In this document: positions 1-9,048 of the stretch, in pieces
Layout of the letters: each line of letters starts with the position of its first letter
Position numbering within the stretch: the first letter of the stretch is position 1
Source: Streptomyces eurocidicus
GTDB taxonomy: Bacteria > Actinomycetota > Actinomycetes > Streptomycetales > Streptomycetaceae
DNA length: 64,000 bases
Assembly (NCBI RefSeq): GCF_002891295.1
Contig: NZ_LGUI01000003.1
Coordinates: 1-64,000, forward strand
Direction: 5' to 3'
Notes under the pieces: generated by a model
Told to the model about the DNA's origin: nothing
Database searches by the model: none
The model's input: the letters and a program-made list of their open reading frames with translations, nothing else
Made by a program: the position numbers and the translations under genes

Positions 1-216
1 CCGGGCGTAAAGCGAAGCAGCCCGGCGACCACCCCTCCGGCCCGGCACCGACCTCAAAGCCCCGCGCAGCGGACCCGCCCCGCGCAGCGGGAAACGACGC
101 CGCACCCGGCAAAGAACCCGCCGCGCAGCGAACCCGCAGCGGGAAACGACGCCGCACCCGGCACAGAACCCGCAAGCGCAGCGACGCCGCACCCGGCAAA
201 GGGCAAAGAACCCCCG
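1..216. repeat. Intergenic tail with direct repeats
   Basis: No gene is visible. From about 80 to 213 a GC-rich unit of roughly 45 bp recurs two to three times with small changes (shared words GGGAAACGACGCCGCACCCG and CGCAGCG). It lies just downstream of the minus-strand cutC stop. It is probably a local tandem duplication of non-coding sequence. Confidence 0.5.
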
Positions 217-915
217 CTACCCGCCGAGCTCCGCCCGCCAAACCCCCACCGCCGCCGCCGAAACCGGCGCCCCCCACCCCTCCGGCCGCGCCGCCCCACC
301 GATGTGGAACGCCGTGATCCCGGCCGCCAGCAGGGAAGGGACATGCCCCAGCTGGAGCCCGCCGCCGACCAGGATGCGCGGTTCGTAGCCCGGTTCGTCG
401 CCGCGGGACGCCTCCGCGAGGAGCGTGGGGAGGCCGTCCGTGACGCCCGTCGGCGAGCCCGCCGTGAGGTACGTGTCCAGGCCCGGCAGGTCCGCGAGCT
501 GCTTGCGCAGGGCGTCGCGGTCCGCCGCGCGGTCGATCGCGCGGTGGAACGTCCAGCGCGCCCGCGGCCCGATCGCCTCGGCGAGGGCGGTCACGGCGGT
601 GAGGTCGGCGCGGCCGTCGTCCGTGAGGAAGCCGAGCACGAACTCGTCCGCCCCCTCCGCCACCAGCGCCCGGGCGGACGCGCACAGCCGCTCCAGCGCG
701 GCCGCGCCGCCCGCGGAGAAGCCGTCGGTGTCGCGCAGCATCACCCGTACCGGGATGCCGACGGCGGCCCGCACCGCCGCGAAGGTCTCCAGGGCGGGCG
801 TGAGCCCGTCCGCGGCCATGTCGGTGACCAGTTCGAGGCGGTCGGCCCCACCGGCCTCCGCCGCCCTCGCGTCCTCGGAGTCGAGCGCGATCACCTCAAG
901 AATTGGTCTAGACAT
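217..915 (-). CDS. cutC: CutC family protein
   Basis: Copper homeostasis protein CutC family, 232 residues, a single TIM barrel of cytoplasmic type without a signal peptide. The family motifs are present: EVIALD at the N terminus, GADRLEL around residue 30, RVMLRDTDGF, WTFHRAID in the middle and ILVGGGL near the C terminus. The family was named for copper tolerance in E. coli, but its biochemical role is unsettled, and in Gram-positives it is often linked to sugar metabolism. The ATG at 915 was chosen because the frame upstream loses family character. A near-consensus DasR operator overlaps this start, which suggests control by amino-sugar supply. Family assignment is secure; function is not. 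Confidence 0.88.
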   Translation of the reverse strand: MSRPILEVIALDSEDARAAEAGGADRLELVTDMAADGLTPALETFAAVRAAVGIPVRVMLRDTDGFSAGGAAALERLCASARALVAEGADEFVLGFLTDDGRADLTAVTALAEAIGPRARWTFHRAIDRAADRDALRKQLADLPGLDTYLTAGSPTGVTDGLPTLLAEASRGDEPGYEPRILVGGGLQLGHVPSLLAAGITAFHIGGAARPEGWGAPVSAAAVGVWRAELGG

Positions 916-917
916 GT
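902..917. promoter_or_regulatory. DasR-like operator (dre) over the cutC start
   Basis: The 16-mer ATTGGTCTAGACATGT contains the palindromic core GTCTAGAC and matches 12 of 16 positions of the DasR consensus as I remember it (ACTGGTCTAGACCACT). It overlaps the cutC start codon and lies about 55 bp before the divergent HD gene, so binding could affect either gene. Binding is inferred from sequence only. Confidence 0.55.
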
Positions 918-972
918 AGCAAGACTGCCACACCCGCCGCCCACGTCGAAAGCCGTGCCCCACAATTAGCCC

Positions 973-1635
973 ATGGCTTCTGTGTACGAGCACCCGTCCG
1001 GCCCCGCCCTGCGCGCCCGTTGGCGGGAGACCGTCGCGCGGACCCGCCCGGGGACCGCCGGGCCGGACCCCGACCCGTACGCCGACGACCTGCTGCGCCG
1101 CTGGTCGGAGCCGCAGCGCAGGTACCACACGGTGGATCACCTCAAGGCGGTCCTGGACCGCGTCGACGACCTCTCGGCACACGCGGAGGACGCCGACACC
1201 GTCCGCTTCGCGGCCTGGTTCCACGACGCCGTCTACCGCCCGGACCGCTCCGAGAACGAGGAGCGCAGCGCCCACCTCGCCGAGCGCGCCCTGCCCGAGC
1301 TCGGCGTGGACGCCCGGCGCACCGCCGAGGTCGCCCGGCTCGTACGGCTCACCGTCGGCCACGACCCCGCGCCCGGCGACCGCGACGGCGAGGTGCTCTG
1401 CGACGCGGACCTCGCCGTCCTGGCGGGCGACCCGCAGGAGTACGCGGCCTACGCGGCGGCCGTCCGGGAGGAGTACGGCTTCGTGCCCGACGCCGTCTTC
1501 CGCGAGGGGCGGGCCGCCGTGCTGCGGCAGCTCCTGGGGCTGCCGGAGCTCTTCCGCACCCCCCTGGGGCGGACGAGGTGGGAGCCGGTCGCCCGCCGCA
1601 ACCTCACCACCGAGCTGGAGCTGCTGAACGCCTGA
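973..1635 (+). CDS. HD-domain phosphohydrolase-like protein
   Basis: 220-residue predicted metal-dependent HD-superfamily phosphohydrolase. The metal-site motifs are visible: YHTVDHL at 51-57, WFHDAVY at 82-88 with the HD pair at 84-85, and a late Asp in CDADLAVL near 142. Proteins of this size and pattern are annotated as predicted HD-superfamily hydrolases acting on an unknown, probably nucleotide-like, substrate. There is no signal peptide or membrane segment. It is transcribed divergently from cutC, 57 bp away, and converges on the DUF4031 gene. The ATG start is the first in frame and the family N terminus fits. Confidence 0.8.
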   Translation: MASVYEHPSGPALRARWRETVARTRPGTAGPDPDPYADDLLRRWSEPQRRYHTVDHLKAVLDRVDDLSAHAEDADTVRFAAWFHDAVYRPDRSENEERSAHLAERALPELGVDARRTAEVARLVRLTVGHDPAPGDRDGEVLCDADLAVLAGDPQEYAAYAAAVREEYGFVPDAVFREGRAAVLRQLLGLPELFRTPLGRTRWEPVARRNLTTELELLNA

Positions 1636-1683
1636 GACAGCGGCCGCCGGGGCGACGCCCGGCACGGCCCTGACGCGAAGACG

Positions 1684-1950
1684 TCAGGGCCGCTCGTGCT
1701 TGGGCCGCCGCAGCCCCGCCGACACCAGCAGCCGCACCAGCTCCTTGCTGCCCACCTCCCGCGCCCCCATCCGCACGGCCTGCCCGTAGGACGTCGACGG
1801 CACGTCGTAGTGATCGCGGTCGAAGGCGCGCGGCGGGGCGCCCAGCCGGGCCGCGAAGGCGTGCAGCTCCGCGTACGACACGTCGCTGATCAGGTGGGAC
1901 CACATCCGGCCGTGCCCGGGCCAGGTGGGCGGATCGATGTACAGCGTCAC
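1684..1950 (-). CDS. DUF4031 domain protein
   Basis: 88-residue protein that begins VTLYIDPPTWPGHGRMWSHL, the hallmark of DUF4031, and continues through SYAELHAFAARLGAPPRAFD and HYDVP. It is full length for the family. The GTG at 1950 is preferred over the longer upstream frame because the family starts exactly here. The stop of the upstream gene lies 13 bp away, so the two minus-strand genes form a pair. Its molecular function is unknown; the conserved His and Asp residues suggest a small enzyme. Confidence 0.82.
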   Translation of the reverse strand: MTLYIDPPTWPGHGRMWSHLISDVSYAELHAFAARLGAPPRAFDRDHYDVPSTSYGQAVRMGAREVGSKELVRLLVSAGLRRPKHERP

Positions 1951-1963
1951 CGGCGCGACCGCC

Positions 1964-2332
1964 TCACCGCAGCGCCTTCCCCAGCGAACCCACCGGCGCC
2001 ACCAGGACGACCTGCTTGGCGCAGGCCCAGTGCGGGTCGGCGCCCAGCTCCGGCTCGACCTCCAGGGCGTGCGGGTCGCCGGAGTCCGTGCAGACCGGGC
2101 AGAGGGGCCAGCGGCCGTGCCGCTCCAGCAGGGCGTCCTGCACGTCCTGGGCGACGAGGCCCACCAGATACGCGGCGCCTTCCGGCCACTGCTCGACCCA
2201 CCACCGGCGGTGCGTGATCGCGTCCTCCACCAGGGAGACCACGTCGGCCTCCGCGACGTCACCCGCGACGAGATCGGCGAGGACGAGTGCGCGCGCCGTG
2301 TGCAGTGCCTGTTCGAGCTCCATACGGTCCAT
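1964..2332 (-). CDS. Small acidic Streptomyces protein with CPVC motif
   Basis: 122-residue cytoplasmic protein that starts MDRMELEQALHTARALVLAD. An N-terminal helical half is followed by CPVCTDSG near residue 79 and HWACAKQ near 105; these Cys and His residues could bind a metal. I do not recognise a functional family. It is the upstream member of a two-gene unit with the DUF4031 gene (13-bp gap). Its start lies 54 bp from that of the divergent RpiR regulator, so both promoters share this short interval. Confidence 0.7.
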   Translation of the reverse strand: MDRMELEQALHTARALVLADLVAGDVAEADVVSLVEDAITHRRWWVEQWPEGAAYLVGLVAQDVQDALLERHGRWPLCPVCTDSGDPHALEVEPELGADPHWACAKQVVLVAPVGSLGKALR

Positions 2333-2350
2333 TGTCCAAGACTGCGAGGG

Positions 2351-2389
2351 TTGACGGCTCACCAGGCCGAAAATACCTTTCAAAAGGTG
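2351..2389 (+). promoter_or_regulatory. Predicted promoter for leaderless rpiR mRNA
   Basis: A -35 TTGACG (2351-2356), a 17-bp spacer and a -10 TACCTT (2374-2379) place the transcription start about 7 nt downstream, at or next to the GTG at 2387. No Shine-Dalgarno sequence precedes that GTG. The transcript is therefore predicted to be leaderless, a common arrangement in Streptomyces. Confidence 0.5.
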
Positions 2390-3316
2390 AGCAGCAAATT
2401 GAAAGAAACTTTCGGAGCCGTCACCTCTGGGCCACAGCCCTCCGCTCCGCCCGCGCCCGGCGCCCTGGCCGCCAAGGTCCGTACGCTCGCCCCCTCCATG
2501 ACGCGCTCGATGCAGCGCGTCGCCGAGGCCGTCGCCGGCGACCCGGCCGGCTCCGCCGCGCTCACCGTCACCGGCCTGGCCGAACGCACCGGTACGAGTG
2601 AGGCGACCGTCGTCCGCACCGCCCGCATCCTCGGCTATCCCGGCTATCGCGACCTGCGCCTCGCCCTCGCCGCCCTCGCGGCCGAGCAGGCCGCCGGCCG
2701 CGCCCCGGCCGTCACCGCCGACATCGCCGTGGACGACCCCCTCGCCGAGGTCGTCGCCAAGCTGGCTCAGGAGGAGGCCCAGTGCCTGGCGGACACCGCC
2801 GCCGGGCTCGACACCACCCAGCTGGAGGCCGCGGTCGGCGCGCTCGCCACCGCCCGCCGCATCGACGTCTACGGCATCGGCGCCTCCAACCTCGTCGGCC
2901 AGGACCTCGTGCAGAAGCTGCTCCGCATCGGGCTGCTCGCGCACGCCCCCGCCGATCCCCACCTGGCCGTGACCAACGCCGTCCAGCTGCGGGCCGGCGA
3001 CGTGGCCGTCGCCATCACCCACTCGGGCCGCACCACCGACGTCATCGAGCCGCTGCGGGTCGCCTTCGAGCACGGCGCGACCACCGTCGCGATCACCGGC
3101 CGCCCCCAGGGCGAGATCGCCCAGTACGCCGACCACGTGCTCACCACCTCGTCCGCACGGGAGAGCGAGCTGCGCCCGGCGGCCATGTCGAGCCGCACCA
3201 GCCAGCTCCTCGTGGTGGACTGCCTGTTCATCGGCGTCGCCCAGCGGACGTACGAGACCGCCGCGCCCGCCCTGTCCGACACCTACGAGGCCCTCGCCCA
3301 CCGGCACGCCCCCTGA
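2387..3316 (+). CDS. MurR/RpiR-type regulator (HTH plus SIS domain)
   Basis: 309-residue transcription factor. Residues about 20-95 form an RpiR HTH with the recognition segment GTSEATVVRTARILGYPGY, and residues about 125-260 form a SIS sugar-phosphate-binding domain with GIGASNLVGQD and ITHSGRTTDVIEPL. Proteins of this class sense phosphosugars. Its position directly upstream of murQ and a PTS gene suggests that it responds to MurNAc-6-phosphate or a related sugar and controls this operon. The GTG at 2387 fits a leaderless promoter. The much longer open frame upstream is antisense to two real minus-strand genes and was rejected. Confidence 0.85.
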   Translation: MSSKLKETFGAVTSGPQPSAPPAPGALAAKVRTLAPSMTRSMQRVAEAVAGDPAGSAALTVTGLAERTGTSEATVVRTARILGYPGYRDLRLALAALAAEQAAGRAPAVTADIAVDDPLAEVVAKLAQEEAQCLADTAAGLDTTQLEAAVGALATARRIDVYGIGASNLVGQDLVQKLLRIGLLAHAPADPHLAVTNAVQLRAGDVAVAITHSGRTTDVIEPLRVAFEHGATTVAITGRPQGEIAQYADHVLTTSSARESELRPAAMSSRTSQLLVVDCLFIGVAQRTYETAAPALSDTYEALAHRHAP

Positions 3317-3384
3317 TCCCCATCGGCGGACACACCTTCGACGGACACCCCCCTCCGACGAACCCTGGAAAGGCGCCGAACCCC

Positions 3385-4329
3385 ATGGCTCCCTCTGCTT
3401 CGTCCCCGTCCCACGCCGCCCTCCGCGCCGAGCTCGCCACGCTCACCACCGAGGCGTTCCGGCCGGACCTCGCGGACATCGACCGGCTGCCGACCCTGGA
3501 CCTCGCGCGGCTGATGAACGGCGAGGACGCGACCGTCGCCGCCGCCGTCGCCGCCCGGCTCCCCGAGATAGCGGCCGCCATCGACGCGACCGCCGCCCGG
3601 ATGGCCCTCGGCGGCCGCCTCGTCTACGCCGGCGCGGGCACGGCCGGCCGGCTCGGCGTGCTCGACGCCAGCGAGTGCCCACCGACGTTCAACACCGACC
3701 CCGCCCAGGTCGTAGGGCTGATCGCGGGCGGTGCGCCCGCCCTGGTCACGGCCGTGGAGGGCGCCGAGGACAGCGCCGAGCTGGCCGCGGGCGACCTGGC
3801 CGCGCTCGGCGTCGGACCGGCGGACACCGTCGTCGGCGTCTCCGCCTCCGGCCGCACCCCGTACGCCGTCGGGGCCGTCCAGTACGCCCGCGCGGCCGGC
3901 GCGCTGACCATCGGGCTGTCCTGCAACGCCGGCTCCGCGCTGGGCGCGGCGGCCGACCACGCGATCGAGGTCGTCGTGGGCCCCGAGCTGATCACCGGCT
4001 CGACCCGGCTGAAGGCCGGCACCGCCCAGAAGCTCGTCCTCAACATGCTCTCGACCATCACGATGATCCGCCTCGGCAAGACCTACGGAAACCTGATGGT
4101 CGACGTCCGCGCCTCCAACGAGAAGCTGCGCGCCCGCTCCCGGCGCATCGTCGCGCTCGCGACCGGCGCCGCCGACGCCGAGACCGAAGCCGCCCTGGAG
4201 GAGACGGGAGGAGAGGTGAAGAACGCCATCCTCGTCGTCCTCGGCGGCGTCGACGGCCGCACCGCCGCCCGGCTCCTGGAGGAGGCGGACGGGCATCTGC
4301 GCGCGGCACTCCACCTCGCGCGGGGCTGA
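3385..4329 (+). CDS. murQ: N-acetylmuramic acid 6-phosphate etherase
   Basis: 314-residue cytoplasmic SIS-fold enzyme that cleaves the lactyl ether of MurNAc-6-P to give GlcNAc-6-P and D-lactate, which feeds cell-wall recycling into amino-sugar catabolism. Diagnostic motifs are GAGTAGRLGVLDASECPPTF (about 81-100), VSASGRTPY (about 152), SCNAGS and GSTRLKAGTAQKLVLNM (about 209-225). Length and C-terminal helices are typical. It lies 68 bp after the regulator gene and 30 bp before a PTS gene, forming a regulator-etherase-transporter operon. A NagA able to use its product is encoded about 16 kb downstream. Confidence 0.95.
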   Translation: MAPSASSPSHAALRAELATLTTEAFRPDLADIDRLPTLDLARLMNGEDATVAAAVAARLPEIAAAIDATAARMALGGRLVYAGAGTAGRLGVLDASECPPTFNTDPAQVVGLIAGGAPALVTAVEGAEDSAELAAGDLAALGVGPADTVVGVSASGRTPYAVGAVQYARAAGALTIGLSCNAGSALGAAADHAIEVVVGPELITGSTRLKAGTAQKLVLNMLSTITMIRLGKTYGNLMVDVRASNEKLRARSRRIVALATGAADAETEAALEETGGEVKNAILVVLGGVDGRTAARLLEEADGHLRAALHLARG

Positions 4330-4359
4330 GCCCCGCGCCCCACCGGCAGGCAAGGCACC

Positions 4360-5946
4360 ATGGCACCAGACGAACCGGCGGCGCGGCACCGCGCCACCGC
4401 CGCCGCCCTGCTCCCCCTCCTGGGCGGCGCCGGGAACGTCCTGTCCGTAGCGAACTGCATGACCCGGCTGCGTCTGGAGCTGCGGGACCGCGCCCTGGTC
4501 CGGCACGCGGAGCTGCGGGCGCTGCCCGCGGTGCTGGGCGTGGTCGAGGACGGCACCTCGTACCAGGTGGTCCTCGGGCCGGGCACGGTCGCCCGGGTGG
4601 CCCCCGAGCTCGCCCGGCTCGCCGCCGGACCGGGTGCCGTGCCGGGCCCGGCCACGGAGGCCGGGCCCGTTACCTCCGAACCCGTCACCGCCGCGCCCGT
4701 TACCGCCGCGGCGCTCGCCGAGCGGGGGGCCGCGCTGCGGGCCGGCCGGAAGGCCCGCAACGCCACCCCGGTGAAGCTCCTCCTGCGCCGGGTCGCCGCG
4801 GTCTTCGTCCCGCTGATCCCGGCCCTGATCGGCTGCGGCGTCGTCGCGGGCCTGGCCGGGCTGCTGGCGAACCTGCGCTGGCTGCCCGCCCTCGCCCCGG
4901 GCCTGGCCGCGGTGGCGTCCGGCTTTATGTCGCTGATCGCGGTGTTCGTCGGGTACAACGCGGCGAAGGAGTTCGGCGGCACCCCCGTACTCGGCGGCGC
5001 CGTCGCCGCGGTCGTCGTGTACCCGGGCGTCGAGCGGGTGAACGTCTTCGGCGAACGGCTCGCGCCCGGCCAGGGCGGGGTACTGGGCGCACTGGCGGCG
5101 GCCGTGCTCGCCGCGTACGTCGAACGGTGGTGCCGGACCTGGGTGCCGGAGGCCCTGGACGTCCTCCTCACCCCCACGCTGACGGTCCTGGTGGCCGGGT
5201 TCACCACCCTCTACGGGCTGATGTTCGTCGCCGGCGAGGTCAGCACGGCCATCGGGCGCTTCACCGACCGGCTCCTGGGCGAGGGCGGCGCGGCGGCGGG
5301 CTTCGTACTGGGCGGGCTGTTCCTGCCGCTGGTGATGCTGGGCCTGCACCAGGCGCTGATCCCCATCCACACCACCCTGATCCAGCAGCAGGGCCACACC
5401 GTCCTGCTGCCCGTCCTGGCGATGGCGGGCGCGGGCCAGGTCGGCGCGGCGCTCGCGGTCTACGTCCGGCTGGCGCGCAACGGCTCGGTCCGCCGGACGA
5501 TCCGCTCCGCGCTCCCGGCCGGCCTCCTGGGCGTCGGGGAGCCGCTCATCTACGGGGTCTCGCTGCCGCTGGGCCGCCCGTTCGTCACGGCGTGCGTGGG
5601 CGGCGCGTTCGGCGGGGGCTTCGTGGGACTGCTGGGACAGCTGGGCCACGCGGTCGGCTCGACCGCCATCGGCCCCTCGGGCTGGGCCCTCTTCCCGCTG
5701 CTCAGGGGGAACCACGGGCCGGGCCCGGCGGTGGCCGTCTACGGGGCCGGGCTGCTGGTCGGTTACGCGACGGGCTTCGCGGCGACGTACTTCTTCGGCT
5801 TCGGCAAGGGCCGGGTCGCGGAGCTGAACGCCGGTCCGGAAACGCCGGAGGGCGGTACCCCCACGGTGGGGGGTACCGCCCTCGGCAGGACCGGAGCTGC
5901 TCCCGATCACCGGACGGAGTCCGGTGCAGCGTCCCGAAGCGTGTGA
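4360..5946 (+). CDS. PTS EIIBC permease, probably MurNAc/amino-sugar type
   Basis: 528-residue membrane permease of the glucose/sucrose-type PTS. An N-terminal EIIB domain (about 12-90) carries the phosphorylatable Cys33 in NCMTRLRL; a linker rich in Ala, Pro, Val and Thr follows; the EIIC domain (about 140-490) has about ten hydrophobic segments, including VFVPLIPALIGCGVVAGL, FVGYNAAKEFGG and GVGEPLIYGV. No EIIA is attached, so phosphate must come from a separate EIIA (Crr-like). With murQ upstream, MurNAc is the likely substrate (MurP-like), but specificity cannot be read directly. Oddly, the last 40 or so codons run through a perfect 15-bp hairpin (5848-5883) that looks like the original terminator. 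Confidence 0.85.
   Translation: MAPDEPAARHRATAAALLPLLGGAGNVLSVANCMTRLRLELRDRALVRHAELRALPAVLGVVEDGTSYQVVLGPGTVARVAPELARLAAGPGAVPGPATEAGPVTSEPVTAAPVTAAALAERGAALRAGRKARNATPVKLLLRRVAAVFVPLIPALIGCGVVAGLAGLLANLRWLPALAPGLAAVASGFMSLIAVFVGYNAAKEFGGTPVLGGAVAAVVVYPGVERVNVFGERLAPGQGGVLGALAAAVLAAYVERWCRTWVPEALDVLLTPTLTVLVAGFTTLYGLMFVAGEVSTAIGRFTDRLLGEGGAAAGFVLGGLFLPLVMLGLHQALIPIHTTLIQQQGHTVLLPVLAMAGAGQVGAALAVYVRLARNGSVRRTIRSALPAGLLGVGEPLIYGVSLPLGRPFVTACVGGAFGGGFVGLLGQLGHAVGSTAIGPSGWALFPLLRGNHGPGPAVAVYGAGLLVGYATGFAATYFFGFGKGRVAELNAGPETPEGGTPTVGGTALGRTGAAPDHRTESGAASRSV
5848..5883 (+). terminator. Terminator-like hairpin inside the PTS gene 3' end
   Basis: Arms 5848-5862 and 5869-5883 pair perfectly over 15 bp around a 6-nt loop. 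There is no T-run. The hairpin lies within the open frame, about 60 bp before its stop, where an intrinsic terminator would normally follow the gene. It is also the only strong hairpin between this gene and the convergent groEL gene. Confidence 0.5.
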
Positions 5947-5994
5947 GGCCGGCTACGGCCGAGCACTGCGAGGGGCGCGTGAGGAGGAATCAGC

Positions 5995-7803
<1,809 letters not shown>

Positions 7804-7974
7804 CGGTCTGCTCATGTTCCAGCCGCAAGGGGCACCGGGGGCACCTCCCAGCGGTAGCTGGGAGGACAAGCGGGCCGACGTCCGCACACCGGGGCCCGGC
7901 CCGCCGGTCGCGCGGACTGTTACCCAGGGGAAGAGGGAGTCACACCAGGACGTGGGACGCGCCGATACACACGA

Positions 7975-8006
7975 GGGGCCCGCACCCGGTGACGGGTGCG
8001 GGCCCC
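7975..8006 (-). terminator. Terminator hairpin after the cold-shock gene
   Basis: A perfect 14-bp stem (7975-7988 with 7993-8006) closed by GTGA lies 42 bp beyond the stop of the minus-strand cold-shock gene. It has no T-tract on this strand. It separates that gene from the groEL promoter region. Confidence 0.75.
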
Positions 8007-8048
8007 ACGCGCGAGCTTCGTGAGCCTGGTGTGGTCGATGCGCCGAGA

Positions 8049-8255
8049 TCAGCCGACGGCGAGCTTGACCATGTCCGCCTGCGGCCCCTTCTGGCCCTGC
8101 GAGATCTCGAACTCGACTCGCTGACCCTCCTCGAGGGTGCGGTAGCCGTCCATCTGGATCGCGCTGTAGTGGACGAAAACATCCGCACCACCGTCGACCG
8201 CGATGAAGCCGTACCCCTTCTCCGCGTTGAACCACTTGACGGTGCCCTGAGCCAT
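8049..8255 (-). CDS. Cold-shock domain protein (Csp)
   Basis: 68-residue single OB-fold nucleic-acid chaperone. RNP1-like [10 protein letters not shown] (about 15-24) and RNP2-like DVFVHYSAI (about 25-33) are both intact, and the N terminus [18 protein letters not shown] is typical. Such proteins bind single-stranded RNA or DNA and melt secondary structure. The gene is monocistronic, with a long untranslated region upstream and a 14-bp terminator hairpin downstream. Which of the several Streptomyces Csp paralogues it is cannot be stated from this window. Confidence 0.95.
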   Translation of the reverse strand: MAQGTVKWFNAEKGYGFIAVDGGADVFVHYSAIQMDGYRTLEEGQRVEFEISQGQKGPQADMVKLAVG

Positions 8256-8625
8256 GCCTAACTCCCCTATTACTGGCCCTTGCGCAGGACCGCACTTCGC
8301 GGGCCCGGGTCAGACCTCACCACCCGGATCTCTCCCCCACCAGCGGCAGGGCGAACCCAGTTGGTGTGCGCCGGAACGCGTCGACCGCGGCCGAATGTAT
8401 CTGCACGGATGCCCTCTGCAACAGGTCACTTGGACGAGAATTCCCGGCGCGGCTGAGAGTCGATATGCGGCGAACTAGGGGAAATCCAGGGCAAGTCGGG
8501 CCGGGCATAACACAAGTAACCCGGCATTTCGTGCGCACAGTTCGCGCACAACTTGACGGGTTCTCATATGCGTTCGGCACTGACGCCGGAGGGGGAACGT
8601 CCCAACTGTATCGCGGTCAACACAC
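8256..8625. other. Upstream region of the cold-shock gene; no gene seen
   Basis: About 370 bases with no convincing coding frame on either strand; base composition is more AT-rich than in neighbouring genes. Given its place upstream of a cold-shock gene, it probably holds that promoter and a long 5' untranslated leader. I could not assign a specific promoter. Confidence 0.4.
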
Positions 8626-8662
8626 GGAATCGCCCCGTCCACTTACTGGACGGGGCGATTCC
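8626..8662 (-). terminator. Intrinsic terminator after metO
   Basis: A perfect 16-bp stem (8626-8641 with 8647-8662) around a 5-nt loop lies 43 bp after the metO stop on the minus strand. It ends the metM-metO transcript. Confidence 0.85.
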
Positions 8663-8704
8663 GAAGGAAGCCTTCGAAAAGGCGGGCGCGGGCCGGGCCG
8701 GGGA

Positions 8705-8980
8705 TCAGCCGCCGGCGACGGCCGGAATGATCGAGACGCCGGCGCCGTCGGGGGTCGGCGTCTCCAGGCCCTGCTCGAAGCGGACGTCGTCGTCGTTGAC
8801 GTAGACGTTCACGAAGCGGCGCAGCCGGCCGGTCTCGTCGAGCACCCGGGCCGCGATGCCGGCGTGGTTCCGCTCCAGGTCGGCGATCACCTCGGAGAGG
8901 ACGGCGCCCTCGGCGGACACCTCGCTGAGGCCGCCGGTGTAGGTGCGGAGGATGGTGGGGATGCGGACGCTGACGCTCAT
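8705..8980 (-). CDS. metO: MoaD/ThiS-family sulfur-carrier protein (MetO-like)
   Basis: 91-residue ubiquitin-fold protein that ends in the exposed Gly-Gly (SIIPAVAGG) needed for adenylation and C-terminal thiocarboxylate formation. The body (SVRIPTILRTYTGG, then NVYVNDDDVR) fits the MoaD/CysO class. The ATG at 8980 has AAAGG eight bases upstream; the earlier GTG at 8989 sits on the RBS. It lies 68 bp downstream of the threonine-synthase-like gene on the same transcript, behind a SAM-I riboswitch. In Streptomyces this pair has been described, as I recall, as MetM/MetO, where the thiocarboxylated carrier donates sulfur to O-phosphohomoserine to make homocysteine. It could be mis-annotated as a molybdopterin synthase subunit. 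Confidence 0.82.
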   Translation of the reverse strand: MSVSVRIPTILRTYTGGLSEVSAEGAVLSEVIADLERNHAGIAARVLDETGRLRRFVNVYVNDDDVRFEQGLETPTPDGAGVSIIPAVAGG

Positions 8981-9048
8981 GGGAATCACCTTTCGGTGGA
9001 AGAAGGTTCGGGAAGGGCGGGGCAGGGCGGAGCGGCGAGGGGGAGGCC

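Noticed and set aside
1925..2386. N-terminal extension of the RpiR regulator frame
   Set aside because: It overlaps two supported minus-strand genes, and the HTH family starts after the GTG at 2387.
3283..5910. 875-codon open frame on the minus strand across murQ and the PTS gene
   Set aside because: It is the antisense shadow of two clear genes; its translation is low-complexity Arg/Gly/Gln with no domain, as expected in high-GC DNA.
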